Shown: positions 8,890 through 17,784, counted from the first letter of the stretch. The stretch is DNA of 64,000 nucleotides from Citrobacter enshiensis (GCF_029338175.1 NZ_CP119862.1:3752839-3816838); one strand, 5' to 3'. The notes: generated from the sequence alone by a model not told the origin. Made by a program: numbers and translations.

Positions 8890-9540
8890 TTATCCCTGTT
8901 TATTATTCCGCTCGGTCAGATAAGGACGGGCAGGATAGACAATGTGATTTTCAGGCAAATTACGGGTCAATATCGCCCCCGCGCCGACAACAGCCTCGTT
9001 ACCCAGTTGAAGCCCCTGGATAACGACGGCTCCGCTACCAACATGCACGCGCTCTCCCAGAGTCACGCCACCACATAGCACGGCGCGCGGGGCAAGATGA
9101 GCGTGGCTGCCCACCACGCTGTCATGCTCGACAATGGCACCAGTATTGATGATGGTGTTGTCACCAATCTGCGCACCGCTTTGTACAATGGCACCCGGCA
9201 TCACCTGCGCCCCCTGTCCGAGGCTTGCATGGGGAGAGATAACCGCTTCCTGTGCAACTACACAGGCAAAGCGATATCCCTTTTCTCTATAGCGCGAGAA
9301 GATTCGGGCGCGCAGTTCGCATCCCGGTAGTGAGCCAATCCCGTTGACCAACACGCATTCTTCGGGGGGGACCGTCATACAGAGTGTCTCGTCCTGCCAC
9401 AGCGGTAACCCAGCCAACGCCCCTTTGCCTGATGAGCCCGGCGCAACCAACGCAAGGATCGTCTGTCCCTGTCGGGTGAGGATATCGGCCAGTACTGAAG
9501 CATGGCCCCCTGCGCCTATCATAATCAGCGGCTTATTCAC
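8890..9540 (-). CDS. NeuD/LegH-like N- or O-acetyltransferase
   Basis: A 216-residue enzyme. An N-terminal PglD-like nucleotide-binding fold (IMIGAGGHASVLADIL) is followed by hexapeptide repeats forming a left-handed beta helix. In legionaminate synthesis LegH acetylates the 4-amino group made by LegC; NeuD O-acetylates sialic acid. The context favours the LegH role. GTG start at 9540; it overlaps the synthase gene by 8 bases. Confidence 0.82.
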   Translation of the reverse strand: MNKPLIMIGAGGHASVLADILTRQGQTILALVAPGSSGKGALAGLPLWQDETLCMTVPPEECVLVNGIGSLPGCELRARIFSRYREKGYRFACVVAQEAVISPHASLGQGAQVMPGAIVQSGAQIGDNTIINTGAIVEHDSVVGSHAHLAPRAVLCGGVTLGERVHVGSGAVVIQGLQLGNEAVVGAGAILTRNLPENHIVYPARPYLTERNNKQG

Positions 9541-10606
9541 GAATCAGATCTCCCGCCAGGTAGGCATGGCTTGCTCGCTTGCCAATAACATCCCACCAGG
9601 AATAGGGGCTCATGCCATCGCCGGGTCGCATGATCGCCACGTTATGCTCATTGAGCACCACACCCGGAGCGATGTCGCAGGCCGCCACCAGGCTCTTTCT
9701 GGCAATGGCTTTGTTTTTCAGCTCACACGGACGCGGTCCCTTGATGCCATTGCCGAGCGCCATCTCCACATTGCGGATCGCATTGACCATGTCGGCCAGC
9801 TCAGACGGCTCCAGTGACGCCTTGTGATCGGGCCCGGCCATCGTTTTATCGAGGGTAAAGTGTTTTTCGATAAGACAGGCGCCGCGCGCAACTGCCGCAA
9901 CAGGCACCGTTATTCCTTCGCTATGATCGGAGTAACCCACCGGTAAGCCGAAGGCCTGAGCCAGAGTGTCCATCGCGTTAAGATTGATATCAGACATCGG
10001 CGCCGGGTATTCGGTGGTGCAATGCAGCAGCGTCACTTTTTCGCGCAGCGCCGCCTGCCCCTGCGGTGAGGCATAGTCCGCCATAAAGGATTCCATCCCC
10101 GGCGTTGCATCGTGTTCCCGGACCATGCCAAAGGCGATGACCGCCAGGGCTGATTCCACCTCGGCCAGGGTCGCCATTCCAGTGGACACAATCAGGTTGC
10201 AGCCACTGCGGGCATGCCTGAGGACAAAGGGCGCATTGGTCAGCTCACCAGAGGGAATTTTCAGGGTTTGCAGCTTGAGATCCCGGACCAGGAAATCAAG
10301 ACTGTCGTCATCAAAAGCCGTGGAAAGAAATCCGATCCCCAGCGTTTCGCAATGGCGGATGAGGCTAAGATGCGCGTCAAAAGAAAGCTCTAATCGGGAG
10401 AGCATGGCGAGCTGGCTTTCCGATTTACCCGTATTGGCCGTCTGGTAATGGGCTTGCCGGGCATTGCCGGTGACCAGCTTATTTGCCCTGAATGTTTGAA
10501 ATTTCACGATGTCTGCACCGGCCTGATGGGCGGCATCGACAAGCGCATGGGCCAGGGACTCATCACCATTATGGTTGACGCCTGCCTCTGCGATAATGCG
10601 GATCAT
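9533..10606 (-). CDS. legI: Nonulosonate synthase (NeuB/LegI family)
   Basis: A 357-residue enzyme that condenses phosphoenolpyruvate with a 6-carbon amino sugar to make the 9-carbon acid. The N-terminal barrel begins IIAEAGVNHNGD, with KFQTF and STGMATL motifs. The C-terminal SAF (antifreeze-like) domain is present (ARKSLVAACDI to the end). The presence of a hydrolysing epimerase and no PseG-type hydrolase favours legionaminate over pseudaminate. Its ATG overlaps the stop of the epimerase gene (ATGA). Confidence 0.9.
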   Translation of the reverse strand: MIRIIAEAGVNHNGDESLAHALVDAAHQAGADIVKFQTFRANKLVTGNARQAHYQTANTGKSESQLAMLSRLELSFDAHLSLIRHCETLGIGFLSTAFDDDSLDFLVRDLKLQTLKIPSGELTNAPFVLRHARSGCNLIVSTGMATLAEVESALAVIAFGMVREHDATPGMESFMADYASPQGQAALREKVTLLHCTTEYPAPMSDINLNAMDTLAQAFGLPVGYSDHSEGITVPVAAVARGACLIEKHFTLDKTMAGPDHKASLEPSELADMVNAIRNVEMALGNGIKGPRPCELKNKAIARKSLVAACDIAPGVVLNEHNVAIMRPGDGMSPYSWWDVIGKRASHAYLAGDLIRE

Positions 10607-11760
10607 TGGGGTAAACTCCTGGCGATATCATGAAAAGCTTTGGCTGATGTCAGCGGAAAACGACGCAGCACAGCCACAATGCGGGTGCTCACATCCCCCA
10701 TGCCATAAGGATTAGCAAAGGCACTGGCGGGGAGAGGACACAGCGCGTCCTTGATGGCAGACGAGATAGAGGCGTGAACGGGCTGGCAATTCACCACGCT
10801 GGCAGCCGCCATTCTCCCCTTCTGCCGCTGCCCTATATTCACCGTTGGCACCCTCAGCGAAGGAACTTCGATGATGCCGCTGGAAGAGTTGCCAATAACG
10901 GCAGCGCAATGTTTGACCGCACTGAGATATCGCTGGTGGCCCAGGGAGGGGATAGCCAGTACCCGCCCGGGCTGTAACGCCGCATAGTGTTTAAGCAGCG
11001 GAATGAGTTGTCGCCCGCCATCATCCGCGTTGGGATACGTCACGATCACCTGGTAGCCAGGATAATCATCCAGCGCGTTCAGCAACGCCTGAAAGCTCTC
11101 TACCGCGGGTTCTGCAGAGAGGGTGACAGGATGGTAAGTCAGCACGAAATAGGGTTTGTCGAGTGCGAATCCGAGGGATGCGCTCAACGCATCCCTGGAC
11201 ATCAGCGCTGTCCTGTTGATGTTTTCAAGCCCCACAGCCCCCAGATTGAACACGCGCTCAGGCGCTTCTCCAAGCTGGATCACGCGCTGACGATAGGCTT
11301 CATTGGCGGTGAAATGAAGATAACTTAGCTTGGTGATCGCATGACGAATGGCATCATCGTAAGCGCCTTCGGTAATTTCACCGCCATGCAGGTGAGCAAC
11401 GGGAATTCGCATGATCATCGCCGCCTGTGCCATCGCCAGCGCCTCGTAACGATCCCCGAGGATCACCAGCACATCCGGCGTAAGTCGTGCCAGGGCATCG
11501 GCCATGCCGATCAGTGCAAGCCCCATGCTTTTGATGACGCCCACCGCGGTGTCAGAAGAGAGCAGCATCTCAACGCGCTCATCTATCTGAAAACCATCTT
11601 GTTCTATCTGCCGGTAGGTCAGTCCGAATTCGGGTGACAAATGCGCGCCGGAAACCACCGTTTTCAGTTCCAGATCGGGAGCCGCAGCGATCTCTTTCAT
11701 CAACCAATAGAGCAACCCATACTCCGCCCGGGTGCCGGTAAAGACAGCAATTCGTCTCAT
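10603..11760 (-). CDS. legG: Hydrolysing UDP/GDP-sugar 2-epimerase (NeuC/LegG)
   Basis: A 385-residue enzyme that removes the nucleotide and inverts C2 to give the mannose-configured precursor for the synthase. Family motifs are TGTRAEYGLL at the N-terminus, LGDRYE, HLHGGE and GNSSSGIIE. ATG 11760 is chosen for GAGGTC 8 bases upstream. It starts 4 bases after the aminotransferase stop. Confidence 0.9.
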   Translation of the reverse strand: MRRIAVFTGTRAEYGLLYWLMKEIAAAPDLELKTVVSGAHLSPEFGLTYRQIEQDGFQIDERVEMLLSSDTAVGVIKSMGLALIGMADALARLTPDVLVILGDRYEALAMAQAAMIMRIPVAHLHGGEITEGAYDDAIRHAITKLSYLHFTANEAYRQRVIQLGEAPERVFNLGAVGLENINRTALMSRDALSASLGFALDKPYFVLTYHPVTLSAEPAVESFQALLNALDDYPGYQVIVTYPNADDGGRQLIPLLKHYAALQPGRVLAIPSLGHQRYLSAVKHCAAVIGNSSSGIIEVPSLRVPTVNIGQRQKGRMAAASVVNCQPVHASISSAIKDALCPLPASAFANPYGMGDVSTRIVAVLRRFPLTSAKAFHDIARSLPQ

Positions 11761-11764
11761 TGCG

Positions 11765-12910
11765 TCAGACCTCAACAGGCGAACTGGGCAGGTTAATCAC
11801 CCGGCTTTCAAGCCACTCGGAGACCTTCAGTTCCCCGCGAGGCGCACCAGCAAACATGGGCAGTCGATGCATCAATTTCCAGACGGGGCGAGTCATCACG
11901 CCACTGGCGTTGGTTTCTGTCAGCAACGCGTCACGCTGAGCCTCGCTCTCGCAGATGATGGCGTTGAGCCAGTAGTTGGAACTCGCGTATCCAGGTTCCC
12001 GTACAAACTGACAGTCTTGCCCCCGGAAGAACTCCGCGTAGTGGTGTGCTAATGCCCGTTTCTGTTTCAGGAACGTCGGGAGTGCCTCCATCTGAGCGCA
12101 CCCCAGCGCAGCATTGAGGTTCGGGAGGCGGTAGTTAAACCCCGGTTCATCGTGGAAGAATTCGTAAGGATGGGGCACCTTAGCCGTCGTTGTAACATGC
12201 CGGGTATGAACGCCCTGCTCTACACGCCGACATAACACCATGCCGCCGCCACCCGTGGTGATTATCTTGTTGCCGTTGAAACTGAGGGTGCCAAAGTCGC
12301 CTACCGTCCCCGTATGTTGGCCCATGTAGAAGGATCCCAGGCTTTCAGCCGCATCCTCGATCAGTATCAGACGCCATTGCTGGCACAGCAGCAGTAATTC
12401 ATCCAGTTCAGCAGGGTGGCCGAAGGTGTGCATCGGCACAACAGCCTTGATACGCTGCCCCGTTCGCTTGTGGTAGCACCCCAACTCGGTCAGCACAGCA
12501 TGCTCTTGTAGATACTCGTCAACGGCTCGCGGGCAGAGGCTCAGACTGGTTTTCGAGACATCGACAAAGACAGGTTGCGCTCCCATGTGGTAAAGCGCAT
12601 TGCAGGTTGCCACAAACGTCAGGGCCTGGGTGATCACCAGGTCGTTTCGCTTAATACCGGCCATGTATAAGGCGGCATGAAGCGCCGCCGTTCCGTTGAC
12701 GGTAGCAACCGCACGCGTACTGCCGGTAAACGCTTCTATCCGGCGTTCAAATTCACCGACATAGTTACCCACGCTGGACACAAACGAACTCTCAATCGTG
12801 TCCGTGACGTTAATGCGTTCCTTTTCAGAAAAAACCGGCGCATGCAACGGGATAACCCCATTGGTTTTATAAATATCGCGAATAAACGCGACCAGACGGG
12901 ATGATTGCAT
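11765..12910 (-). CDS. legC: PLP aminotransferase, LegC/DegT family
   Basis: A 381-residue sugar aminotransferase. The PLP-binding lysine sits in FNGNKIITTGGGG, with EDAAESLGS upstream. It should convert the 4-keto product of the dehydratase to the 4-amino-4,6-dideoxy sugar. ATG 12910 follows AAGGTGG, a clear ribosome site. Ten bases separate it from the dehydratase stop. Confidence 0.88.
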   Translation of the reverse strand: MQSSRLVAFIRDIYKTNGVIPLHAPVFSEKERINVTDTIESSFVSSVGNYVGEFERRIEAFTGSTRAVATVNGTAALHAALYMAGIKRNDLVITQALTFVATCNALYHMGAQPVFVDVSKTSLSLCPRAVDEYLQEHAVLTELGCYHKRTGQRIKAVVPMHTFGHPAELDELLLLCQQWRLILIEDAAESLGSFYMGQHTGTVGDFGTLSFNGNKIITTGGGGMVLCRRVEQGVHTRHVTTTAKVPHPYEFFHDEPGFNYRLPNLNAALGCAQMEALPTFLKQKRALAHHYAEFFRGQDCQFVREPGYASSNYWLNAIICESEAQRDALLTETNASGVMTRPVWKLMHRLPMFAGAPRGELKVSEWLESRVINLPSSPVEV

Positions 12911-12920
12911 TTGATCCACC

Positions 12921-14111
12921 TTACATCTTTGCATCAAGGGACTTACCGGTTTCCTGATGACCAAAATCGGGTACCACCTCAAAGAAAAGGGAAACGAGGT
13001 CGTCCTTGCTCCATTGACGATTTGCTCTCATCGCATGAATTTTTTGCTCAAATATTTCCAGCAATTCTGACGGGTATATGGCCGCATTTTTAATCACGCC
13101 GATATTGTTGAATCGCGCCATATCCAGAATTTCTTTTTCCGTGAAGAACTCTTCAACCTCTTTTTCGCCTGTCGTATCGCTGGTGGTGAACAGGCAGGGC
13201 CAACGCCCCTGCTCCGGCAATGTCTTTGCAAGCTCGCGCGCCTCATTTTCATCCCGACAGAGATACGGCTCATATCCCCGCTGTTTGAGGTATTTGGCGG
13301 CGATCTCAGCAAAGGTGATGAGATGCTGTTCTTCGCGCAATTTAGGGAAGAAAATGTCTCTGTTTTCACCGAAAATGCATGACATCAAACACAGTTCACC
13401 GGCTTCCTGCGGTGTCACGAAATAACGTTTTATATCGTTCGGGGCCACTATCGGTTGATGCTTCTGCAGCCTCTGATTAAAACCGTGAAGCAGGGAACCA
13501 TCTGAGAACGCCACATTGGCAAAGCGCGCGGTAGAGATAGCGATTTGCTCACTTCTGCGCATCAGGAACATCTCCATAATTCGCTTGGAAGCGCCCATCA
13601 TATTGACGGGGTTGGCCGCCTTATCGGTGGACACACAGAAGTATTTTTTAACGCCTGCCGCAATCGACTGTCGAAGCGTCTTGTCAGTATTGAAGACGTT
13701 GACGTCGATCATTCTCATCAAGGTATATGGATCTTTTTCACTGCGTACGTGCTTGAGTGCAGACAAATTAAGAACATAGTCATACTGGCCATCTGCCTCG
13801 ATAAACGCGTCATACTCGAGAGAACCGATATCCAGGGCAAAGGTCTGAAAATCCCCTTCGATATAGCCCAGTGAACTGCGGATATCACGAACGAGTTCGA
13901 CGATGTTGTTTTCACTAATATCAACAACATGCAGTTTTTTTGGCTGACGTTTGAAAATCTCCCGGGTGACGGCCTGACCGATAGAGCCTGCGCCCCCTAA
14001 AACAAGAAAGCGGGACTGGGAAACGCGTTGATTCAGCGCTGATCCAACATCGCCTATGTCATCAACAAACAAGGCGTCGGTTCGCCCAATGAGGGGAAGT
14101 ATTGAAAGCAT
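12921..14111 (-). CDS. legB: Nucleotide-sugar 4,6-dehydratase, LegB-like
   Basis: A 396-residue SDR-superfamily enzyme related to FlaA1/PseB/CapD. The NAD loop is GGAGSIGQ; STDKAANPVN and MGASKR follow, with Met in the place of the usual catalytic Tyr, as in the PseB/CapD group. It should make the 4-keto-6-deoxy intermediate for LegC. Start ATG 14111 has AGGA 8 bases upstream. First enzyme of the sugar pathway in gene order. Confidence 0.86.
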   Translation of the reverse strand: MLSILPLIGRTDALFVDDIGDVGSALNQRVSQSRFLVLGGAGSIGQAVTREIFKRQPKKLHVVDISENNIVELVRDIRSSLGYIEGDFQTFALDIGSLEYDAFIEADGQYDYVLNLSALKHVRSEKDPYTLMRMIDVNVFNTDKTLRQSIAAGVKKYFCVSTDKAANPVNMMGASKRIMEMFLMRRSEQIAISTARFANVAFSDGSLLHGFNQRLQKHQPIVAPNDIKRYFVTPQEAGELCLMSCIFGENRDIFFPKLREEQHLITFAEIAAKYLKQRGYEPYLCRDENEARELAKTLPEQGRWPCLFTTSDTTGEKEVEEFFTEKEILDMARFNNIGVIKNAAIYPSELLEIFEQKIHAMRANRQWSKDDLVSLFFEVVPDFGHQETGKSLDAKM

Positions 14112-14174
14112 GGTGATTCCTGGCAAAAATTGTAATGTGTTTATCTCAACAGCCCACATCCCGTTCCGGGCAGC

Positions 14175-14471
14175 TTATTTACGGATCTCAATGACCCGGC
14201 CCGCGTCATCCTGACGTTGCCTGATGCTGGTTTTCTCTGTATCGCCTTCACGCAACCACCCCAAAGCGCCGTTTTCAGTCACATCGTCCAGCACACCGCA
14301 GCGGATAGTCTCTGTGCCGTTCTGCAACTCAGCACCTTCGGAATAGCGTTTACCGTCGAAGTAACAGGCACGTTCGCTCAGGCTGTCGGTATTAATGTTG
14401 AATTCAGTCCGGTTCGCCACAGCCTGTGCGGACAGCAGCGATAACAGCGTGAACATCAGGCGCGTTCTCAT
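14175..14471 (-). CDS. Small exported protein, DUF1496/YnjH-like
   Basis: A 98-residue protein with a signal peptide ending at SAQAVA. A short cysteine-bracketed core (ACYFDGKRYSEGAELQNG, then IRC) resembles the DUF1496/YnjH family, of unknown function. It sits between the sialyltransferase and the dehydratase in the same operon, which is unusual for this family. ATG 14471 is preferred over a GTG at 14483 because GAGG lies 7 bases upstream. Confidence 0.72.
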   Translation of the reverse strand: MRTRLMFTLLSLLSAQAVANRTEFNINTDSLSERACYFDGKRYSEGAELQNGTETIRCGVLDDVTENGALGWLREGDTEKTSIRQRQDDAGRVIEIRK

Positions 14472-14484
14472 CGATTTCCTCACT

Positions 14485-16164
14485 TCACATTAGAATCACA
14501 TATTTCTTCTGGGCATTAAGGATCCCCAGAATCATGTGCTGCTGAGTGCCCTGACTGCCCACGGGGCTATACTCCGTCCAGTGATAACCCCAGGTATGCA
14601 GGTCTTCCCGCCCCGTAGGCACGGCGAAGCAGTCGAAACGGAAGTCCGCCTCTTTGATTGCTGCGAGGGTAAATGCCTGCAGATCTTTGCGTGTTACCGT
14701 GTTCATGTGCTCGCACACCGCGGTAAAGTCCGGGCTCGTCTCATTGATAGCCAGGATGCACGGGAACCCCATCCGAATCAGATTGTCCAGGCTCTTCTCC
14801 AGGGCGATGAACTCATTCGGGTGGCTGATATAAAAACCCAGCACCAACGTCTTTTGCGGAAACGTCAGACCCGATCCCCGCTGGATATCGCTCATTGTCC
14901 TCATCCCCGCTAAAGACTGGCTGGTGTATTTATCCCAATACGGATAAGGGATTTCACCACGTCGATAGAGTTCGCTATAGAGCACAATCTGCCGTTCTTC
15001 CACGATACCCAGCAGCAGCGCCAGTCGTTGCAGGGGCCACTGACGCAACGCCACCTCGCGCGGCACGTTTTTCTCAGGCGGCGCGAGAATGAAGGGGATC
15101 TGCTCCTTGCTCAGGCTAAGATGGGTGCTGGACATAAAGCCGCAGATGCCCCGAAAAGGGGTCTTGAGCATTAGCAGCAATTCCATCGGCATAGATGCCG
15201 GCAGGGGAATCAGCCGGGGATATTGGCGAACAATATGGTCATTTACGATGTACCCCGCCGGATGACCCTTAAAGAGCAAAACAGGCTTGCCGCTAATATG
15301 AAGGGGGGAACCCGACTTGCGGATATGCTTGAGTAAATCGTGATGGAGTCGGATGATCCCGCGCGCCGCCAGGCCTTGTGCGTCCTGAACGTTTTGCGAC
15401 GTTCCCAGCACGATGATCGCCTCCTCGCACCCGACCAGCAGACGCTCCAGAGATGCCCTGTCAACCCCAACGGCGCGGAACAACCATGCCTGCTGATGGG
15501 GGGCCAGCAAATCAAAATCCCCCCAGTCGGTCCGCTCCATATGGGAGAGCAGTTCGTCGGCCAGCGATTTTAAGGCGGGCAAGCGGGTCATAATGTCAGG
15601 TCGTACCATGTGGTAGCGGGTAGGATAGAACCGGTGCCACCCCTGCCCCACGATTATCTTGTCCTGTCCGGGACCACTAAAGCCGACGCTACGAGGAGAT
15701 TCATAGAGATAGCTCTCGAGACGAGACAGTATCGCTTCCCTTTGTGTCAGCCGCTCCGGTTCATCGCTTAACTTGAGCAACTCACAGTAGTCGAATGTTC
15801 CATCTTCATAGAGATGCAGCATCCGCACCGGATATTTGAGAAAGTGCAGCGCATTAAGCAGCGGTGCCAGCGCATCCGAGCTATAGATAAGATTGGAGTG
15901 AATCTCAACCTCGATGCGCCCATGCTGCTCGCACAGCGCAATCAATCGCTCGTAAACCCCAATGACAGGGGCGATGCCCTGCTTAAAATGCTGATGGCGC
16001 GGGTGCAGCTGTTCGCCATCCTGCAAGGTCGAACGTCCCCAGGTGGTGAGGGACGTTGTGTGCTCTTCTTCGCTATGACGGCAAAAATGGAGCAACTGTT
16101 GCAACATGGGCATCGTAAAGGGATCAAGGTAGATCCGCACCAGATGGGGGAGAGGCTGAGTCAT
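14485..16164 (-). CDS. GT80-family sialyl/nonulosonyl-transferase with C-terminal extension
   Basis: A 559-residue protein whose first ~400 residues follow the GT80 multifunctional sialyltransferases of Pasteurella and Photobacterium. Shared landmarks in order are IYLDPFTMPML (11-21), the catalytic-base motif LYEDG (Asp121), WGDFDLLAPHQQA (214-226), the CMP-binding FKGHPAG (His301), Glu328, and MSSTHLSLSKEQI (Ser345-346). Residues ~405-559 have no counterpart I recognise. No signal peptide is seen, so it should act in the cytosol on a CMP-nonulosonate. It is the first gene of the operon, behind a sigma54 promoter, and divergent from the flagellin. ATG 16164; ribosome site weak. Confidence 0.82.
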   Translation of the reverse strand: MTQPLPHLVRIYLDPFTMPMLQQLLHFCRHSEEEHTTSLTTWGRSTLQDGEQLHPRHQHFKQGIAPVIGVYERLIALCEQHGRIEVEIHSNLIYSSDALAPLLNALHFLKYPVRMLHLYEDGTFDYCELLKLSDEPERLTQREAILSRLESYLYESPRSVGFSGPGQDKIIVGQGWHRFYPTRYHMVRPDIMTRLPALKSLADELLSHMERTDWGDFDLLAPHQQAWLFRAVGVDRASLERLLVGCEEAIIVLGTSQNVQDAQGLAARGIIRLHHDLLKHIRKSGSPLHISGKPVLLFKGHPAGYIVNDHIVRQYPRLIPLPASMPMELLLMLKTPFRGICGFMSSTHLSLSKEQIPFILAPPEKNVPREVALRQWPLQRLALLLGIVEERQIVLYSELYRRGEIPYPYWDKYTSQSLAGMRTMSDIQRGSGLTFPQKTLVLGFYISHPNEFIALEKSLDNLIRMGFPCILAINETSPDFTAVCEHMNTVTRKDLQAFTLAAIKEADFRFDCFAVPTGREDLHTWGYHWTEYSPVGSQGTQQHMILGILNAQKKYVILM

Positions 16165-16216
16165 CAAACTTTTCTCTGTCTTCGCTGACGTTCACGGCAT
16201 TATTGTCTGGTAAAAA

Positions 16217-16232
16217 GCAAATAGCGTGCCAA
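16217..16232 (-). promoter_or_regulatory. Sigma54 promoter of the GT80/legionaminate operon
   Basis: Read on minus, TTGGCACG-ctat-TTGC is an essentially perfect -24/-12 element with GG-N10-GC spacing. It lies about 55 bases before the GT80 start codon. It ties nonulosonate synthesis to a sigma54 activator, most likely LafK. Confidence 0.88.
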
Positions 16233-16260
16233 CAATGAATCATCCTCCAACTCCCCCGGC

Positions 16261-16358
16261 CTTACGGAAACACGTCGGCAATTTTCGGCCGGACTCTCCC
16301 CACACCTGACCACCTGAATTGTTGTTTAAACAGCCAGACGGAAATTACTGAAAGTCAG
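16261..16358 (+). repeat. Intergenic repeat, copy 1
   Basis: About 98 bases starting CTTACGGAAACACGTCGG and containing the palindrome GTTTAAAC. By eye it matches 24127-24222 at well over 80 percent in the same orientation. The two copies bracket lafA-lafU. No coding capacity is supported. Confidence 0.85.
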
Positions 16359-16420
16359 AATGCGAAAGCGACACCACGGTCCGGCTGAAAATCGATGAGA
16401 CGTTGACGGCTGACCGGGGC

Positions 16421-16575
16421 CGCCCGCAGGGACGCGGGCGGAGGGGACGGCCTGCAGGGATGCAGGCTCGACCCCGACCCGAAAGGCAGACGGAATAAGG
16501 CGAATATATCGCGAAGCGACGATTTTCCCGCCGGGAGCCAGGGTTGCAAGGGAGGCGGCGGCGAGCCTCCCTTGC
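16421..16575. repeat. Cluster of three GC-rich hairpins upstream of lafA
   Basis: Three perfect inverted repeats lie in a row: CGCCCGC/GCGGGCG (16421-16440), GCCTGC/GCAGGC (16450-16467), and GCAAGGGAGGC/GCCTCCCTTGC (16546-16575). The first two have nearly identical loops, AGGGAC and AGGGAT. The block follows directly on repeat copy 1 and is probably part of a larger dispersed intergenic element. The short open frames across it look spurious. Confidence 0.8.
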
Positions 16576-16773
16576 ACGTTCACGGGTAGGGTGGTTTCAG
16601 AAAAGCAGTAGGCATAAGGTGAACGGAACCCTTCGCAAAATCAGCATGTTGTCCGTTCCGGGTAAATGCCACATGGCTTTTTAGTTTGCCAGCGCTGAAC
16701 TCATCAGCATTACCCCATCTCCCCCTCTTTTTCGTCGTTATCGACCTGCCCAAATAAAAATATCTCTCGTCAT

Positions 16774-16801
16774 TTAAGTTACTGCCCCAACCTGCCGTTT
16801 T
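16774..16801 (+). promoter_or_regulatory. Candidate sigma28 promoter of lafA
   Basis: TTAAGTTA-N12-GCCGTTTT matches 6 of 8 and 5 of 8 positions of the FliA-type consensus (TAAAGTTT, GCCGATAA). It would give a leader of about 90 bases. The same N12 spacing occurs in the site before flgM. Confidence 0.5.
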
Positions 16802-16898
16802 TTCACTAGATGGACAGGTAGCCCGGCCAGCCGGGACCTTCTTCGATATGCGTAATGTCGTATTACGTTTCAGCTAGCTCTTAATAAGGAATATTGTC

Positions 16899-17759
16899 AT
16901 GGCTATTTCTATTCAAACTAACTACGCCTCCCTGGTGGCTCAGAACTCCCTGGCCAAGTCCACCGAATCCCTGAACACCTCCATGGAGCGTCTGGGTACG
17001 GGTTTTCGCATCAACAGCGCCAAAGATGATGCCGCGGGCCTGACCATCGCCAACCGCATGAACACCGACATGGTGGGTATGAACGCCGGTATCAGTAACA
17101 TTGAAAAGACCCAGGACATGCTGCAAACCGCTGACCAGGCGATGGCTGAACTGACCAGCATCACTGACCGTATGACCGAACTGGCCACCCAGGCATCGAA
17201 CGGCACCAACTCCACCGCCGACCTGGCAGCCATGGATGAAGAGTTCCAGAAACTGGCCACCGAAGCTAACCGTATCTACAACGACACCCAGTACGCGGGC
17301 AACGACCTGTTCGGCAAGCTGTCTGCCGGTTCTATGAATGTGCAGATCGGCCGTAATGGCTCTGCTGACTCCATCAGTGTCGATGTTTCTGCCGAAATGA
17401 CAAAAATGGGCTCTTCACTCGCTGCATTGAGCGGTATGTCATTCGTTTCCGGTAGCGGCAGCTCAATGACCACGACCGGCAGCGCCCAGGATATCCTGAC
17501 CGAACTGAGCGACACCTCTGACGACATCTCGGCTGCCCGTTCTGCCACCGGTGCTTATATCAACTCCCTGGAACACACCAAGAGCAACCTGATGAACGTG
17601 GAGATGAACACGGAGGTGGCGAAAGGGCGAATCATGGACGCCGACTTCGCGGAAGAAGGGGCAAACATGTCCAAGCAGATGATGCTGCAACAGTCCGGCA
17701 CCATGGTGATGGCCAACGCCAAATCAATGAGCGGCCTGGCCCTGAACCTGATCGGCTAA
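16899..17759 (+). CDS. lafA: Lateral flagellin
   Basis: A 286-residue flagellin. The conserved N-terminal D0/D1 region (INTNYASL-like start, residues 1-140) and C-terminal D1/D0 region (about 205-286) flank a short variable part. Residues 171-197 are very rich in Ser, Thr and Gly (SFVSGSGSSMTTTGS), a plausible place for O-linked glycans. The protein is short, as lateral flagellins are. AAGGA lies before ATG 16899. Monocistronic between a sigma28-like site and a strong terminator; divergent from the GT80 operon. Confidence 0.95.
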   Translation: MAISIQTNYASLVAQNSLAKSTESLNTSMERLGTGFRINSAKDDAAGLTIANRMNTDMVGMNAGISNIEKTQDMLQTADQAMAELTSITDRMTELATQASNGTNSTADLAAMDEEFQKLATEANRIYNDTQYAGNDLFGKLSAGSMNVQIGRNGSADSISVDVSAEMTKMGSSLAALSGMSFVSGSGSSMTTTGSAQDILTELSDTSDDISAARSATGAYINSLEHTKSNLMNVEMNTEVAKGRIMDADFAEEGANMSKQMMLQQSGTMVMANAKSMSGLALNLIG

Positions 17760-17784
17760 TTACCCGGCTTACCGTCTCACTGAA

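Noticed and set aside
7146-14111. Pseudaminic acid rather than legionaminic acid pathway
   Set aside because: The epimerase is of the NeuC hydrolysing type and no PseG-type nucleotidase or PseH is present; the PtmE-like gene also points to legionaminate.
16326-16583. Open frames of 85 and 64 codons on minus upstream of lafA
   Set aside because: They run through the hairpin block and repeat copy 1, have no ribosome site, and show skewed Pro/Ala/Arg/Ser content typical of read-through of GC-rich repeats.
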